DNA of 64,000 nt, taken from CAVQWT01 sp963717705. Lineage in GTDB: Bacteria; Pseudomonadota; Gammaproteobacteria; Burkholderiales; Casimicrobiaceae. Below the pieces are notes generated by a model. The model had not been told where the DNA came from and ran no database searches. It worked only from the letters and a program-made list of their open reading frames with translations. Below are positions 45,557 through 54,310 of this stretch, piece after piece; the stretch's first letter is position 1, and every line of letters begins with the position of its first letter. The stretch lies in assembly GCA_963717705.1 (NCBI GenBank), contig CAVQWT010000002.1, positions 1-64,000 of the forward strand, given 5' to 3'. The translations under genes and the position numbers were made by a program.

Positions 45557-46255
45557 CTACTGCAGCGTATCCCAGCCCTTGCTGAAGCGCTTGTAGGCCT
45601 GGTTGAGATGGCGCTGCATCGCGGCGCGCGCGCCGGCGGCGTCCCTGGCCGCGATCGCCTTCAGCACCGCCTCGTGCTCGGCCATCGCGGACGTCCACAG
45701 CGCCGGCGAGTCGTAATGATGCTCCAGCTGCTGGTACAGCTCGCCGGTGCGCTCGTCCCACAGCATCTTGACCACCTGGACCAGCGCCCCGTTGCCGGTG
45801 GCCTCGGCGATGCGCAGGTGGAAGAGGCGGTCGCCGGACAGCGGCTGGTGCCCATCGTCGCGCTCGCGTCGCATCTCGTCCAGCGCCGCCTCGATCGCCT
45901 GGACCTGCGCCTTCTTCGCCGACTTGGCGGCCAGCGCCGCGCACTCGCTCTCGATGACGTAGCGGGCGCGCAGCAGCTCGAACGGCCCGGCGGTCGCGTC
46001 GCCGTCGGACCGCGCCTCGCCAGTCGGCGCCAGCACGTAGATTCCGGAGCCGATGCGCACCTCGACCAGGCCCTCGACCTCGAGCGCGATCAGCGCTTCG
46101 CGCACCGACGGCCGCGACACGCCGAGCTGCTTGGCGAGGTCGCGCTCGGGCGGCAGGCGCGCGCCGGCCCCGAACTCCCCGGACTTGATGAGGCCGCGGA
46201 TCTGGTCGGCGATCTGCCGGTACAGCCGGCGCGGTTCGATGCTGTGGAACGGCAT
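45557..46255 (-). CDS. GntR-family (FadR/FCD subfamily) transcriptional regulator
   Basis: 232 residues. N-terminal winged helix-turn-helix (YRQIADQIRGLIKSGEFGAG, LPPERDLAKQLGVSRPSVRE, ALEVEGLVEVRIGSGIYV) and a C-terminal FCD ligand domain (RYVIESECAALAAKSAKKAQ, DRLFHLRIAEATGN, HEAVLKAIAARDAAGAR) with metal-binding Asp/His positions. Such regulators of hexuronate or aldonate genes release DNA on binding the sugar acid. It is the first gene of the minus-strand operon and divergent from the second catabolic operon, with an operator between them. Confidence 0.93.
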   Translation of the reverse strand: MPFHSIEPRRLYRQIADQIRGLIKSGEFGAGARLPPERDLAKQLGVSRPSVREALIALEVEGLVEVRIGSGIYVLAPTGEARSDGDATAGPFELLRARYVIESECAALAAKSAKKAQVQAIEAALDEMRRERDDGHQPLSGDRLFHLRIAEATGNGALVQVVKMLWDERTGELYQQLEHHYDSPALWTSAMAEHEAVLKAIAARDAAGARAAMQRHLNQAYKRFSKGWDTLQ

Positions 46256-46346
46256 GGGAGGTCGCGGCAAGGGGGCGGTCGCCCATCCGCAGCGGCGGCG
46301 GGAGGGCTGTCGTCGGAAACTACCCGCCCCCGGGCAAGTGGTCAAG

Positions 46347-46357
46347 TGGTATTACCA
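46347..46357. promoter_or_regulatory. GntR/FadR-type operator TGGTATTACCA
   Basis: An 11-base inverted repeat TGGT-ATT-ACCA in the 131-base divergent gap, 30 bases before the plus-strand ATG. It fits the T-N-G-T-N3-A-C-N-A consensus recognised by FadR-subfamily proteins. The position allows one regulator to control both divergent operons. Confidence 0.65.
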
Positions 46358-46386
46358 ATTTCCGCCGACGGGCCTAGAATCGCGGG

Positions 46387-47643
46387 ATGGCCGCCTCGAC
46401 CATCGCCCGGATCCGGGCCACGCCCGTGACCGTCCCGCTGGAAGCGCCGCTGCTGCACAGCAACGGCGCGCACTGGGGGCGCTTCGTGCGCACGATCGTC
46501 GAGGTGGAGACCGCGGACGGATTCCTGGGCCTCGGCGAAATGGGCGGCGGCGGCGAGGACGCGACCCGGGCGTTCGCGGCGCTCGAGTCCTACCTCACCG
46601 GTCACGACGTCTTCCGCCTGGAGGCCATGCGCTTCGCCATCTGCAACCCGACCGCGAGCCTCTACAACAACCGGACGCAGCTGCACGCGGCGATCGAGTT
46701 CGCCTGCCTCGACATCATCGGGCAGAAGCTCGGGGTCCCGGTGCACGCGCTGCTCGGCGGCAAGCTCCGCGACGAGGTCGAGTTCGCGAGCTACCTCTTC
46801 TTCCGTTACGCGAACCCCGACACCGGCCGGGGCGAGGTGCGCACGGCGGAGCAGCTGGTCGCGAACGCGCGGGCACTGAAGGCGCGGCACGGGTTCCGCG
46901 TGCACAAGCTCAAGGGGGGGGTCTACCCTCCCGCGCACGAGCTCGCGTGCTACCGGGCGCTGGCCGAGGCGCTGCCGGGCGACCGCTTCCGCTACGATCC
47001 GAACAGCGCGCTGTCGATGGCCGACGCGATCGACTTCGGGCGCGGCATCGCCGATCTTCGCAACGACTACTTCGAGGACCCGGTCTGGGGCATGCCGCAG
47101 CTTGCCCGGCTGCGCGAGCTGGTGCCGATCCCCACCGCGACCAACACCGTCGTCGTCGACTTCCAGGCGCTCGCGGCCAACGTGCTGAACCGCGCCGTCG
47201 ACGTGATCCTGCTGGACACCACGTTCTGGGGCGGCATCCGGCCCTGCATCAAGGCCGCCGGCGTCTGCGAGACGATGGGCCTCGGCATCGCGGTGCACAG
47301 CTCCGGCGAACTCGGCATCCAGCTCGCGACGATGCTGCACCTCGGCGCGGTGCTGCCGAACCTGGGCTACGCGGCCGACGCGCACTACCACCACCTCGTC
47401 GACGACGTCATCGCCGGCGGGCCGATGCGCTACGAAAACGGCGCCATTTGCGTGCCCGACACGCCGGGACTCGGCGTCGCCCTCGACCGCGACAAGCTCG
47501 CGCGCTACCACCAGCTCTTCGTCGAGCTGGGCGGCTACCCGTACGACCGCGATCCCGGCCGGCCGGGCTGGTACCCGCTCGTCCCCAACCGCGACTGGGC
47601 GGACCCCGCGCAGTCGATCACGCCGCAGCTTCGGCGCAAGTAG
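46387..47643 (+). CDS. Enolase-superfamily dehydratase, glucarate-dehydratase-like
   Basis: 418 residues. Catalytic stretches: HKLKGGVYPP (KxK as in glucarate dehydratase), RYDPNSALSM, YFEDPVWGM, TATNTVVVDFQAL and the His of GIAVHSSGELGIQLA. N-terminal capping domain GEMGGGGEDATRAF and IEFACLDIIGQKLGVPVHAL are standard. It dehydrates a hexarate or aldonate to a keto-deoxy acid. First gene of a plus-strand operon with an SDR and an FAH enzyme, so its product may be oxidised and hydrolysed by those enzymes. Confidence 0.92.
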   Translation: MAASTIARIRATPVTVPLEAPLLHSNGAHWGRFVRTIVEVETADGFLGLGEMGGGGEDATRAFAALESYLTGHDVFRLEAMRFAICNPTASLYNNRTQLHAAIEFACLDIIGQKLGVPVHALLGGKLRDEVEFASYLFFRYANPDTGRGEVRTAEQLVANARALKARHGFRVHKLKGGVYPPAHELACYRALAEALPGDRFRYDPNSALSMADAIDFGRGIADLRNDYFEDPVWGMPQLARLRELVPIPTATNTVVVDFQALAANVLNRAVDVILLDTTFWGGIRPCIKAAGVCETMGLGIAVHSSGELGIQLATMLHLGAVLPNLGYAADAHYHHLVDDVIAGGPMRYENGAICVPDTPGLGVALDRDKLARYHQLFVELGGYPYDRDPGRPGWYPLVPNRDWADPAQSITPQLRRK

Positions 47644-47664
47644 ACGAAACCGGAGGAAACAGGA

Positions 47665-48420
47665 ATGGCAGGACGACTCGCAGGCAAGACCGCGCTGATC
47701 ACCGCGGCCGGACAGGGCATCGGGCGCGCGACGGCGCTGGCGATGGCGCGCGAAGGCGCGACCGTCCACGCCACCGACGTCAATCCCAAGCTCGTCGAAG
47801 CGCTCGCTGGCACGCCCAACGTGATCCCGCGCGTGCTCGACGTGCTCGACGACGCGGCGGTCGTGCGCACCATGGACGAGCTGCCGCCGCTGTCGATCCT
47901 GTTCAACTGCGCCGGCTACGTGCACCACGGCACGATCCTCGAATGCGCGCCGAAGGACTGGGAGTTCAGCTTCAACCTGAACGTCCGCGCGCAGTACGTC
48001 GCGATCCGTGCCGCGCTGCCGAAGATGCTGGCGCGATGGGAGAAGGAGCAGCACGGCGCTTCGATCGTCAACATGGCGTCGATCGCGTCGTCGATCAAGG
48101 GCCTGCCCAACCGCTTCGTCTACGGCGCGTCGAAGGCCGCGGTGATCGGACTGACCAAGGCGGTGGCGGCGGACTTCGTGCAGAAGGGCATCCGCTGCAA
48201 CGCCATCGCCCCCGGCACGGTCGACACGCCGTCGCTCGGCGACCGCATCAACGCCTTCGCCGACCCGGTCGAGGCGCGCAAGATGTTCATCGCGCGCCAG
48301 CCGATGGGCCGGCTCGCCACCGCCGAGGAGATCGCGCCGCTGGTCGTCTTCCTCGCCTCCGACGAAGCCGCGTTCGTCACCGGCAACACCTATTCCTGCG
48401 ACGGCGGCATGACCATCTGA
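47665..48420 (+). CDS. SDR-family dehydrogenase, 2-keto-3-deoxy-L-fuconate dehydrogenase-like
   Basis: 251 residues of the classical SDR family. Cofactor motif TAAGQGIGRATALAMAREGA followed by the acidic TDVNPK indicates NAD+ preference; the NNAG-equivalent is FNCAGYVHHGT; the catalytic serine lies in NMASIASSIKG, and Y-x3-K is in YGASKAA. It resembles the DHRS6/keto-deoxy-fuconate dehydrogenase group. 21 bases after the dehydratase, with GGAGGAAACAGG before its ATG. Confidence 0.9.
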   Translation: MAGRLAGKTALITAAGQGIGRATALAMAREGATVHATDVNPKLVEALAGTPNVIPRVLDVLDDAAVVRTMDELPPLSILFNCAGYVHHGTILECAPKDWEFSFNLNVRAQYVAIRAALPKMLARWEKEQHGASIVNMASIASSIKGLPNRFVYGASKAAVIGLTKAVAADFVQKGIRCNAIAPGTVDTPSLGDRINAFADPVEARKMFIARQPMGRLATAEEIAPLVVFLASDEAAFVTGNTYSCDGGMTI

Positions 48421-48463
48421 CCCGCACCGCACCATTCACGACAACCCCCACCAGGAGACCCGC

Positions 48464-49324
48464 ATGAAGCTCGTACGCTTTGGCCCTGCCGGCAAGGAAA
48501 AGCCCGGCCTCATCGACGCCGACGGCAGGCTGCGCGACCTGTCGCGCAAGGTGAAGGACATCGGCCCCGACACGCTCGCCCCGGCGAAGCTGAAGGAGCT
48601 CGCGAAGCTCGACCCCAAGAAGCTGCCGCTGGTGAAGGGCAGGCCGCGCTACGGCGCGTGCGTGACGGGGGTCGGCAAGTTCCTCGCCATCGGCCTCAAC
48701 TTCGCCGACCACGCCAGGGAGACCGGCTCGCCGATCCCCGAGAACCCGATCGTCTTCTTCAAGTCGACGACCTGCATCCAGGGCCCGAACGACCCGATCA
48801 TGCTGCCGAAGGACTCGACGCAGACGGATTGGGAAGTCGAGCTCGGCGTGGTGATCGGCCGCCGCGCGCGCTACGTCGACGAGAAGACTGCGCTCAACTA
48901 CGTCGCCGGCTACTGCCTGATCAACGACGTCTCCGAGCGCGAGTTCCAGCTGAAGCGCGGCGGCGCGCAGTGGGGCAAGGGCAAGGGCTGCGACACCTTC
49001 GGCCCGCTGGGACCGTGGCTGGTCACGCGCGACGAGGTCAGGGACCCGCAGAACCTCGCGATGTGGCTTGACGTCAACGGCAAGCGGATGCAGGACGGCA
49101 GCACGAAGACGATGATCTTCGGCGTCGCGAAGCTCGTCTCGGACGTCTCGCGCTACATGACGCTGGAGCCGGGCGACGTCATCACCACCGGCACGCCGCC
49201 GGGCGTGGGGATGGGCATGAAGCCGACGCCGCAGTACCTGAAGGCCGGCGACAGCATCGAGCTCGGCATCACGGGGCTCGGCACGCAGAAGCAGAAGGTC
49301 GTCGCGTTCAAGGCGCGGCGCTGA
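48464..49324 (+). CDS. FAH-family hydrolase, 2,4-diketo-3-deoxy-L-fuconate hydrolase-like
   Basis: 286 residues. FAH core motifs are GLNFADHARETGSPIPENPI, VFFKSTTCIQGPND, DWEVELGVVIGRRARYV, NDVSEREFQLKRGG and GDVITTGTPPGVGMG; the E...E...D metal ligands are present. In the L-fuconate route this enzyme cleaves a 2,4-diketo-3-deoxy acid to pyruvate and a hydroxy acid. Order dehydratase, dehydrogenase, hydrolase matches that non-aldolase pathway. Its 3' end overlaps the convergent gene by 17 bases. Confidence 0.9.
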   Translation: MKLVRFGPAGKEKPGLIDADGRLRDLSRKVKDIGPDTLAPAKLKELAKLDPKKLPLVKGRPRYGACVTGVGKFLAIGLNFADHARETGSPIPENPIVFFKSTTCIQGPNDPIMLPKDSTQTDWEVELGVVIGRRARYVDEKTALNYVAGYCLINDVSEREFQLKRGGAQWGKGKGCDTFGPLGPWLVTRDEVRDPQNLAMWLDVNGKRMQDGSTKTMIFGVAKLVSDVSRYMTLEPGDVITTGTPPGVGMGMKPTPQYLKAGDSIELGITGLGTQKQKVVAFKARR

Positions 49325-49955
49325 CGGGGACGGCGGGGGGCGGCGCCGGCGCGACCCGCCATTCCAGCAGCTGCATCGACAGCTTGCGCGGGTCGGGACC
49401 GGTGCCGAGCTCCACCGGCGAATGGACTTCGCGAAAGCGGAAGTCGATCCGGACGAGGCCGTCGTCGGCGACCAGCGCGCGCGGGATTCGCGCCGTGCGC
49501 TCCACCGGCTGGTCGCCGTCGAACCGCCATTCGGCGACCGGCACGCGATTGACCAGGACGTCGACGTGGCGCACCGGCAGCTTGATGCGGTCCACGAACG
49601 CGATCACGCGGGCGGTCAGGACGACGTCGCCGGGCGGGCGGCCGGGGAGCTTCAGCGCCAGCGCCGCGACCGGGCCCGCGCTCCAGGTGCCGGCCGGCTC
49701 GGGGCGGGACCAGCCGAAGAGCGCGCCGGGCGCCTGCCCCTGCCAGGAGACCGTGCTGTCCAGACGGTACGATCGGCGCCTCGCGCTGCCGGCCTGCCAC
49801 GACGAAGTCGACGCTCTGGCGCTTGAGATAAAGGTACGAGCCGAGATCGAACGCGCCGATCGCCGCCGCCAGGATGAAGACCCCCGCTCCGAAGCGCCGC
49901 GCGCGGACGCTCGCCGTGGTGGCGCCGGAAGAGCCTGCCGGGACGACGCGCGCAT
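49308..49955 (-). pseudogene. Membrane-anchored protein of unknown function, frame broken
   Basis: Likely start ATG 49955, nine bases past the stop of the mannosyltransferase gene. An N-terminal hydrophobic helix (VFILAAAIGAFDLGSYLYL) is readable only in a second frame. From about 49795 the first frame resumes: SYRLDSTVSWQGQAPGALFG, GDVVLTARVIAFVDRIKLPV, VDVLVNRVPVAEWRFDG and SPVELGTGPDPRKLSMQLL, a beta-rich domain like those appended to membrane glycosyltransferases. Two compensating indels are implied. I do not recognise a named family. Confidence 0.5.
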
Positions 49956-49963
49956 CGCGGCCC

Positions 49964-51119
49964 TCAGATCGAGATGCGCCACTGCTGGGCGAATGCGACC
50001 ATCAGGAACCCATTCATCGCCGCGAGCCCGCCCGCCAGCGACGCCAGCGCCAGCGGCCGCCCCGCCGTCGCGCGACCCAGCGCGATGAAGATGGGGAACA
50101 GCACCAGCGCGTAGCGGACCAGCGAGTTCGGCAGCACGCTGGTCCAGAACAGCAGGAAGCACGCGAGGCAGAAAGCGAACTCCTCGTACAGCCGGAAGCG
50201 GAGCAGCAGCAGCGAGGCGCCGAAGTACAGCAGGCTGCCCCAGGCCCAGAAGCGCTCGGTCGAATTGCCGCGCAGGTGGTGCCGCAGATTGTCCACGGCC
50301 AGTCCGCCGCCCAGCCCCAGCCGTGCGCGATCGACGTCGCCTGCGCGAACGCGTCGCCGGTCGTCGCGAAGCAGTACCACCAGAACGCGACCAGGCCCAG
50401 CGGCGCGAGGACGATGGTCAGCATCGGCCCGGGATCGGTCCACGGTCGTAGCAGCGGCCGCCAGCCGGCGTCGCGCAGCGTCCACGCCAGCGCGAACACG
50501 ACGAACACGATGCCGTTGGGGCGCACCCCCGACAGCAGCGCCGCCGCGACGCCGGCCCACAGGTAGCGCCGCCGCCGCAGCGCCAGCATGGCGGCGGCGA
50601 GCAGGAACAGGAACGTGCTCTCGGTGTAGACCGACGAGAACACGAAGCTCTGCGGCGCGCAGCAGAGCAGCAGGATCGCCGCCAGTCCCGCCTCGCGGGG
50701 GAGCCGCAGCTCGCGGACGTACTCGTAGATCAGGAACAGCGCCAGGACGAACAGGACCGTGGAGATCAGGATGCCCGCGGTCGCCGGCTCGAGCCGCGTG
50801 ATCGCCACCGTCGCGCGGATCAGCAGCGGATAGACCGGGAAGAAGGCGTACGTGGTCGCCCCGGGCTGGTCGGCGGGTGACCACATGTCGTAGCCCGACT
50901 CGACGATCCGCAGATACCATCCGGCGTCCCAGCGGACGAAGATCGACAGCAGGTCGCGTCGTCGGCAGCCGGCCTTCGGGATTGGCCCCGAACAGCGCGG
51001 CCGGCCCCGATAACGAGGCACAGCGCGCGCGAGCCCAGCGCAAGTCCGGCGATCAGCGCGTAGTCGCGCAGGCGATGGGCGTCCGCCGCCGGCCGCGCGA
51101 TGGCGCTAGCCGGTGCCAC
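49964..51119 (-). pseudogene. PIG-V-like mannosyltransferase family membrane protein, multiple frame breaks
   Basis: A polytopic protein readable in three frame segments. The start MAPASAIARPAADAHRLRDY with a first helix is followed by FVRWDAGWYLRIVESGYDMW, YAFFPVYPLLIRATVAITRL, SSVYTESTFLFLLAAAMLAL and LSGVRPNGIVFVVF, then ERFWAWGSLLYFGASLLLLR and RYALVLFPIFIALGRA. WDAGWY plus the helical pattern match the PIG-V/mannosyltransferase (GT-C) family using lipid-linked sugar. Breaks lie near 51000, 50950 and 50290. It clusters with a GT2 enzyme that could supply the lipid-linked sugar. Confidence 0.68.
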
Positions 51120-51452
51120 TGCCGTACCAGACGAGCCCGACGCCCGCGACGATGACGATCCAGCCGAGCAGGACGACCCGGTTCACCGTCTCGCCCAGGA
51201 CGAACACCGCACCCATCCCACGAGCACGAACGTCAGCAGCGTGAACGGGTAAATCAGCGCGAGCTGCGCACGCGATAGCGCGACCACCCACAGCACCGTC
51301 GACGCCGCGTAGGCCGCGAGCCCCGCCAGCAGCGCCGGATTGAGGAACTCGGCGATGCCGGTGCGCCCGGCGGCGCCGGTACGGAACAGCAGCTGGCCGA
51401 TCGCCGCGAGCAGGCAGCTCGCCACCAGCATCGCGATCGTGGCGACGCTCAC
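51106..51452 (-). pseudogene. Small DMT/EamA-like four-helix transporter, one missing base
   Basis: The GTG start overlaps the stop of the glycosyltransferase gene. Three helices are in one frame (ATIAMLVASCLLAAIGQLLF, FLNPALLAGLAAYAASTVLW, AQLALIYPFTLLTFVLVG). After one missing base near 51217 the fourth follows: MGAVFVLGETVNRVVLLGWI ending VAGVGLVWYGSGTG. Length 347 confirms a one-base deficit. Resembles ArnE/EmrE-type subunits that flip lipid-linked sugars, a good fit beside GT2 and GT-C genes. Confidence 0.72.
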
Positions 51453-52458
51453 GGCGTAACCCGGCGGCCGGCAATGCGGCTGTCGTGGGGGAAGAAGGCC
51501 ACGCCGTTGCCTCCGGCGCGAATCCGATCGCCTGCGCGACCAGGTAGCGCGGACGCGCCTTCGACTCGAGGTAGATCTTGCCCACGTACTCGCCGATGAC
51601 GCCCAGCGACAGCATCTGCACGCCGCCGAGGAAGTAGATCGGCAGGACCGTCGACGTCCACCCCGGCAGTGCGCGATTCGCGATCAGCGCGGTCCACAGC
51701 GCCCAGCCGATGACGACTGCGCTGCCCAAGGACACGATCAGCCCCAGCGCCGTCACCAGCCGCAGCGGGACCACCGAGAACGACGTGACCGCCTCGAGCG
51801 CCAGGCCCAGCATCTTCCGCAGCGGGTATTTCGACTCGCCGGCGAGGCGCTCGCTCCGCGCGTACTCGACGACCGCGGTGCGGAAGCCCAGCAGCGGGAC
51901 GATTCCCCGCAGGTACAGGTTCACCTCGCCGTAGCCGCGCAGCCCGTCGATCGCCCGGCGGCTGAGCAACCGGTAGTCGGCGTGGTCGCGAACGGTCTCG
52001 ACGCCCATCAGCGCGATGAGCCGGTAGAACGTCGTCGCGGTCGCCCGCTTGAACCAGGTGTCGGCGTCCCGGCGCCTGCGCACGCCGTAGACGACGTCGC
52101 AGCCTTCGGCGTGACGGTCCACCATCGCCTCGATCTGCCCGACGTCGTCCTGCAGGTCGGCGTCGATGCTGACCAGCGCGTCGCCCGGCGCGGCGAGCAG
52201 CCCGGCGAGGAGCGCGTTCTGATGGCCGCGGTTGCGCGACAGGCGGATGCCGGCGACCGGCTCGCCCGCCGCCACCATGCCCTCGATCAGCGGCCAGGTG
52301 CGGTCGCGGCTGCCGTCGTCGACGAAAAGGATCCGGCTGGAAGGCCCGACCTTGCCGGCGGCCTGGAGCTGCCGCAACACGGCGGCGAGCCGGCGGCAGG
52401 TCTCCGGGAGCACGGCTTCCTCGTTGAAGCAGGGTACGACGATGCCGAGCGTGATCAT
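51449..52458 (-). CDS. Family 2 glycosyltransferase (GtrB/DPM-like), C-terminus frame-shifted
   Basis: Start ATG at 52458 (a GTG precedes it). GT-A domain: LGIVVPCFNEEAVLPETCRR, ILFVDDGSRDRTW, RLSRNRGHQNALLAGL and DADLQDD with the metal-binding DxD-type motif. Two C-terminal helices follow (VTALGLIVSLGSAVVIGWAL, VLPIYFLGGVQMLSLGVIGE). It transfers a sugar from a nucleotide to a polyprenyl phosphate. Near 51510 one base of a G/C run appears missing; restoring it gives FAPEGNGVAFFPHDSRIAG and a stop at 51449 overlapping the next gene, instead of running on in frame to 51106. Confidence 0.85.
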
Positions 52459-52619
52459 CACGGGCCGATTCGGGGCTGGCGCACACGATCGATGGGCGGA
52501 AACCGCAGGGCGCGCAAACGCGATCCGCGTTCGCGCCCGCTTGCCGCGACCGGCGCCGGCGCGCCGTCAAGGGTAGCTCGACTCGCCGCCGCGTGGCAAC
52601 CGCGGCGGCGATGACCGGC

Positions 52620-53416
52620 TTACTTCGCCGCCGCGAGTTGCTGCAGCGTGAAGGTGTAGCTCGTGCTGTCGAGCGGCTTGTGGCAGGCGAGGCACTCGGC
52701 CTGGTTCACGCTGGCACGCGGCTGGCGCTCGGCGGTGAACACCGCGTAGTTCCAGTTGTCGTTGCGCAGCATGTCGGGGATGTCCCTGCCCCAGCCGGCG
52801 TCGCGCGCCATCGCCGTGTAGAAGAGCAGCTTGTCGGCGACGAAGTAGCCGTCGCTTCCGGTCACCGGCTTCCTGTCGGCGTCGACCTTCGCCGCGTGGA
52901 CCTCGGCGAACAGCACCGCGCCGTCCGGCAGCGGCTTGCCTTCCCGCGCCGCCTGCACGGCGGCCCTGTTGGCGTAGTAGTGGCGGACCTGCCCGGTCGC
53001 GGGAAAGTTGATCGTGTGGTACTTGGTGAACGATCTCCTTGTAGCCTTCCGGAAAGGTGACGCGGGTCGTCGCCAGCGCCGGCAGGAAGCCGGACTTCGC
53101 CCCCGTCGCGGGACCGGGCAGCGACGCGAAGTACGCCGCGACGTCGGCCATGTCCGCGGGGCTCAACTGCGCGGCGATCGCGTTCATCACCTGGCTCTTG
53201 CGCGAGCCGTCCTTCAGCGCCTTGAGCTGCGCCTCGAGGTAGCCCGCGCGTTGCGCCGCCAGGTTGGGGATGGTCGTCGCTGACGCTGACGCCGGCGGCG
53301 CCATGGCACGCCGCGCAGACGGTGGCGACCTTGGCCTTGCCGGCCTCGAGGTCGGCGGCGCGGGTGCGACCGGCGCGGCGGCGAGGAACGAGGGACAAGG
53401 CGAGCAGTCTTTTCAA
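52620..53416 (-). pseudogene. Cytochrome c fused to a cytochrome P460 domain, two or more frame breaks
   Basis: Probable TTG start at 53416 behind a GGAGAAG site, then an export signal. The N-terminal monoheme domain has CAACHGAAGVSVSD, then after a slip near 53274 TIPNLAAQRAGYLEAQLKAL and SPADMADVAAYFASLPGPAT. After another slip near 53032 comes a P460-type domain: TKYHTINFPATGQVRHYYAN, GKPLPDGAVLFAEVHAAKVD and the heme motif CLACHKPLDS. Removing one base at each site joins all parts. P460 proteins bind a crosslinked heme and react with hydroxylamine or NO; activity here is uncertain. Confidence 0.75.
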
Positions 53417-53556
53417 GCGGCTTCTCCGGTGGGGGTCAGGGAGGCGCGCGGGTGCTCGCCGCGGCCGGGCTGCAGAAGCTAACACGTTCACGGGCGGGAA
53501 ATTCCAGCACCGGCGGATCAAGGAGCCGCGTGGCGCAGGCGTCGAGGAGGTCGCCG

Positions 53557-54288
53557 TCAGAATGCGCACTCCGGAAGCCTCATCGGCGAGAGCAATTCTT
53601 CCGCCATCCGCTGCCCGACCTTGCCCAGGACGCGCTCGACCTCGACCCTGGCCTGGTCCGGAGCCGCGAACCACTCGTCGACGCCGCGGGACGACTTCTG
53701 ACTGCATCGGGTCGTGGTTTCGGCAAGCACTCTGTTGCCTGCCGCCGTCGTCACCTTCCAATCCACGGTGATCCAGTACTCCTGCTTTCCGAACAGGCAC
53801 CCCATCGTCACGTCGACCTTCCGGACCTCGACGATAGTGTCGGGTTCGACCGTCGCCGGAGGATCCAACGCGGGCTTCACGCACCCGGCGCGCGGTACGT
53901 TGAGTTCCGCCTCCATCGAGCGCTTCAGGCTGCCCGCCTCGGCAGCCTGGAGAATCCTCTGGAAGTTCGCTTCCGCATCGGGATGGCTGACGCTCGCTGC
54001 GCTGCAGGCCGCGCCGTACAGCCCCCCGATTGCCGCTCCCAACGGGATGCCGACGATCGCCCCGTATCCGCCCGCCCAGAGGCCTTGCAAGGCGCCCTCT
54101 GCGGCGCCGACCGCCGCTCCCGTCGGAATCGACGCCGGGTTCGGATGGAAGACGGGCGACCCGAACGTCTCGTCGACCCGGACTTCGCAGACCTGTTTGC
54201 GGTCGTCGGGGGCGAGCAGCGCAGTCGCACAGGCCGACAGGACGCAAACCGGCAACAATGCTACGGCGAGCTTCGCACCAACGCTCAT
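53557..54288 (-). CDS. Lipoprotein with glycine-zipper segment, unknown function
   Basis: 243 residues starting MSVGAKLAVALLPVCVLSAC, with the lipobox VLSAC. A Gly/Ala-rich region (TGAAVGAAEGALQGLWAGGY, PLGAAIGGLYGAACSAA) forms a glycine-zipper-like hairpin around residues 55-105. The C-terminal half is soluble with paired cysteines. No recognised enzyme motif. It lies just downstream of the five-gene propeller array on the same strand but lacks the shared C-terminal module. The first in-frame methionine four codons earlier is an alternative start. Confidence 0.65.
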   Translation of the reverse strand: MSVGAKLAVALLPVCVLSACATALLAPDDRKQVCEVRVDETFGSPVFHPNPASIPTGAAVGAAEGALQGLWAGGYGAIVGIPLGAAIGGLYGAACSAASVSHPDAEANFQRILQAAEAGSLKRSMEAELNVPRAGCVKPALDPPATVEPDTIVEVRKVDVTMGCLFGKQEYWITVDWKVTTAAGNRVLAETTTRCSQKSSRGVDEWFAAPDQARVEVERVLGKVGQRMAEELLSPMRLPECAF

Positions 54289-54310
54289 CGCCCGCTCCAC
54301 GATGCCTCCC

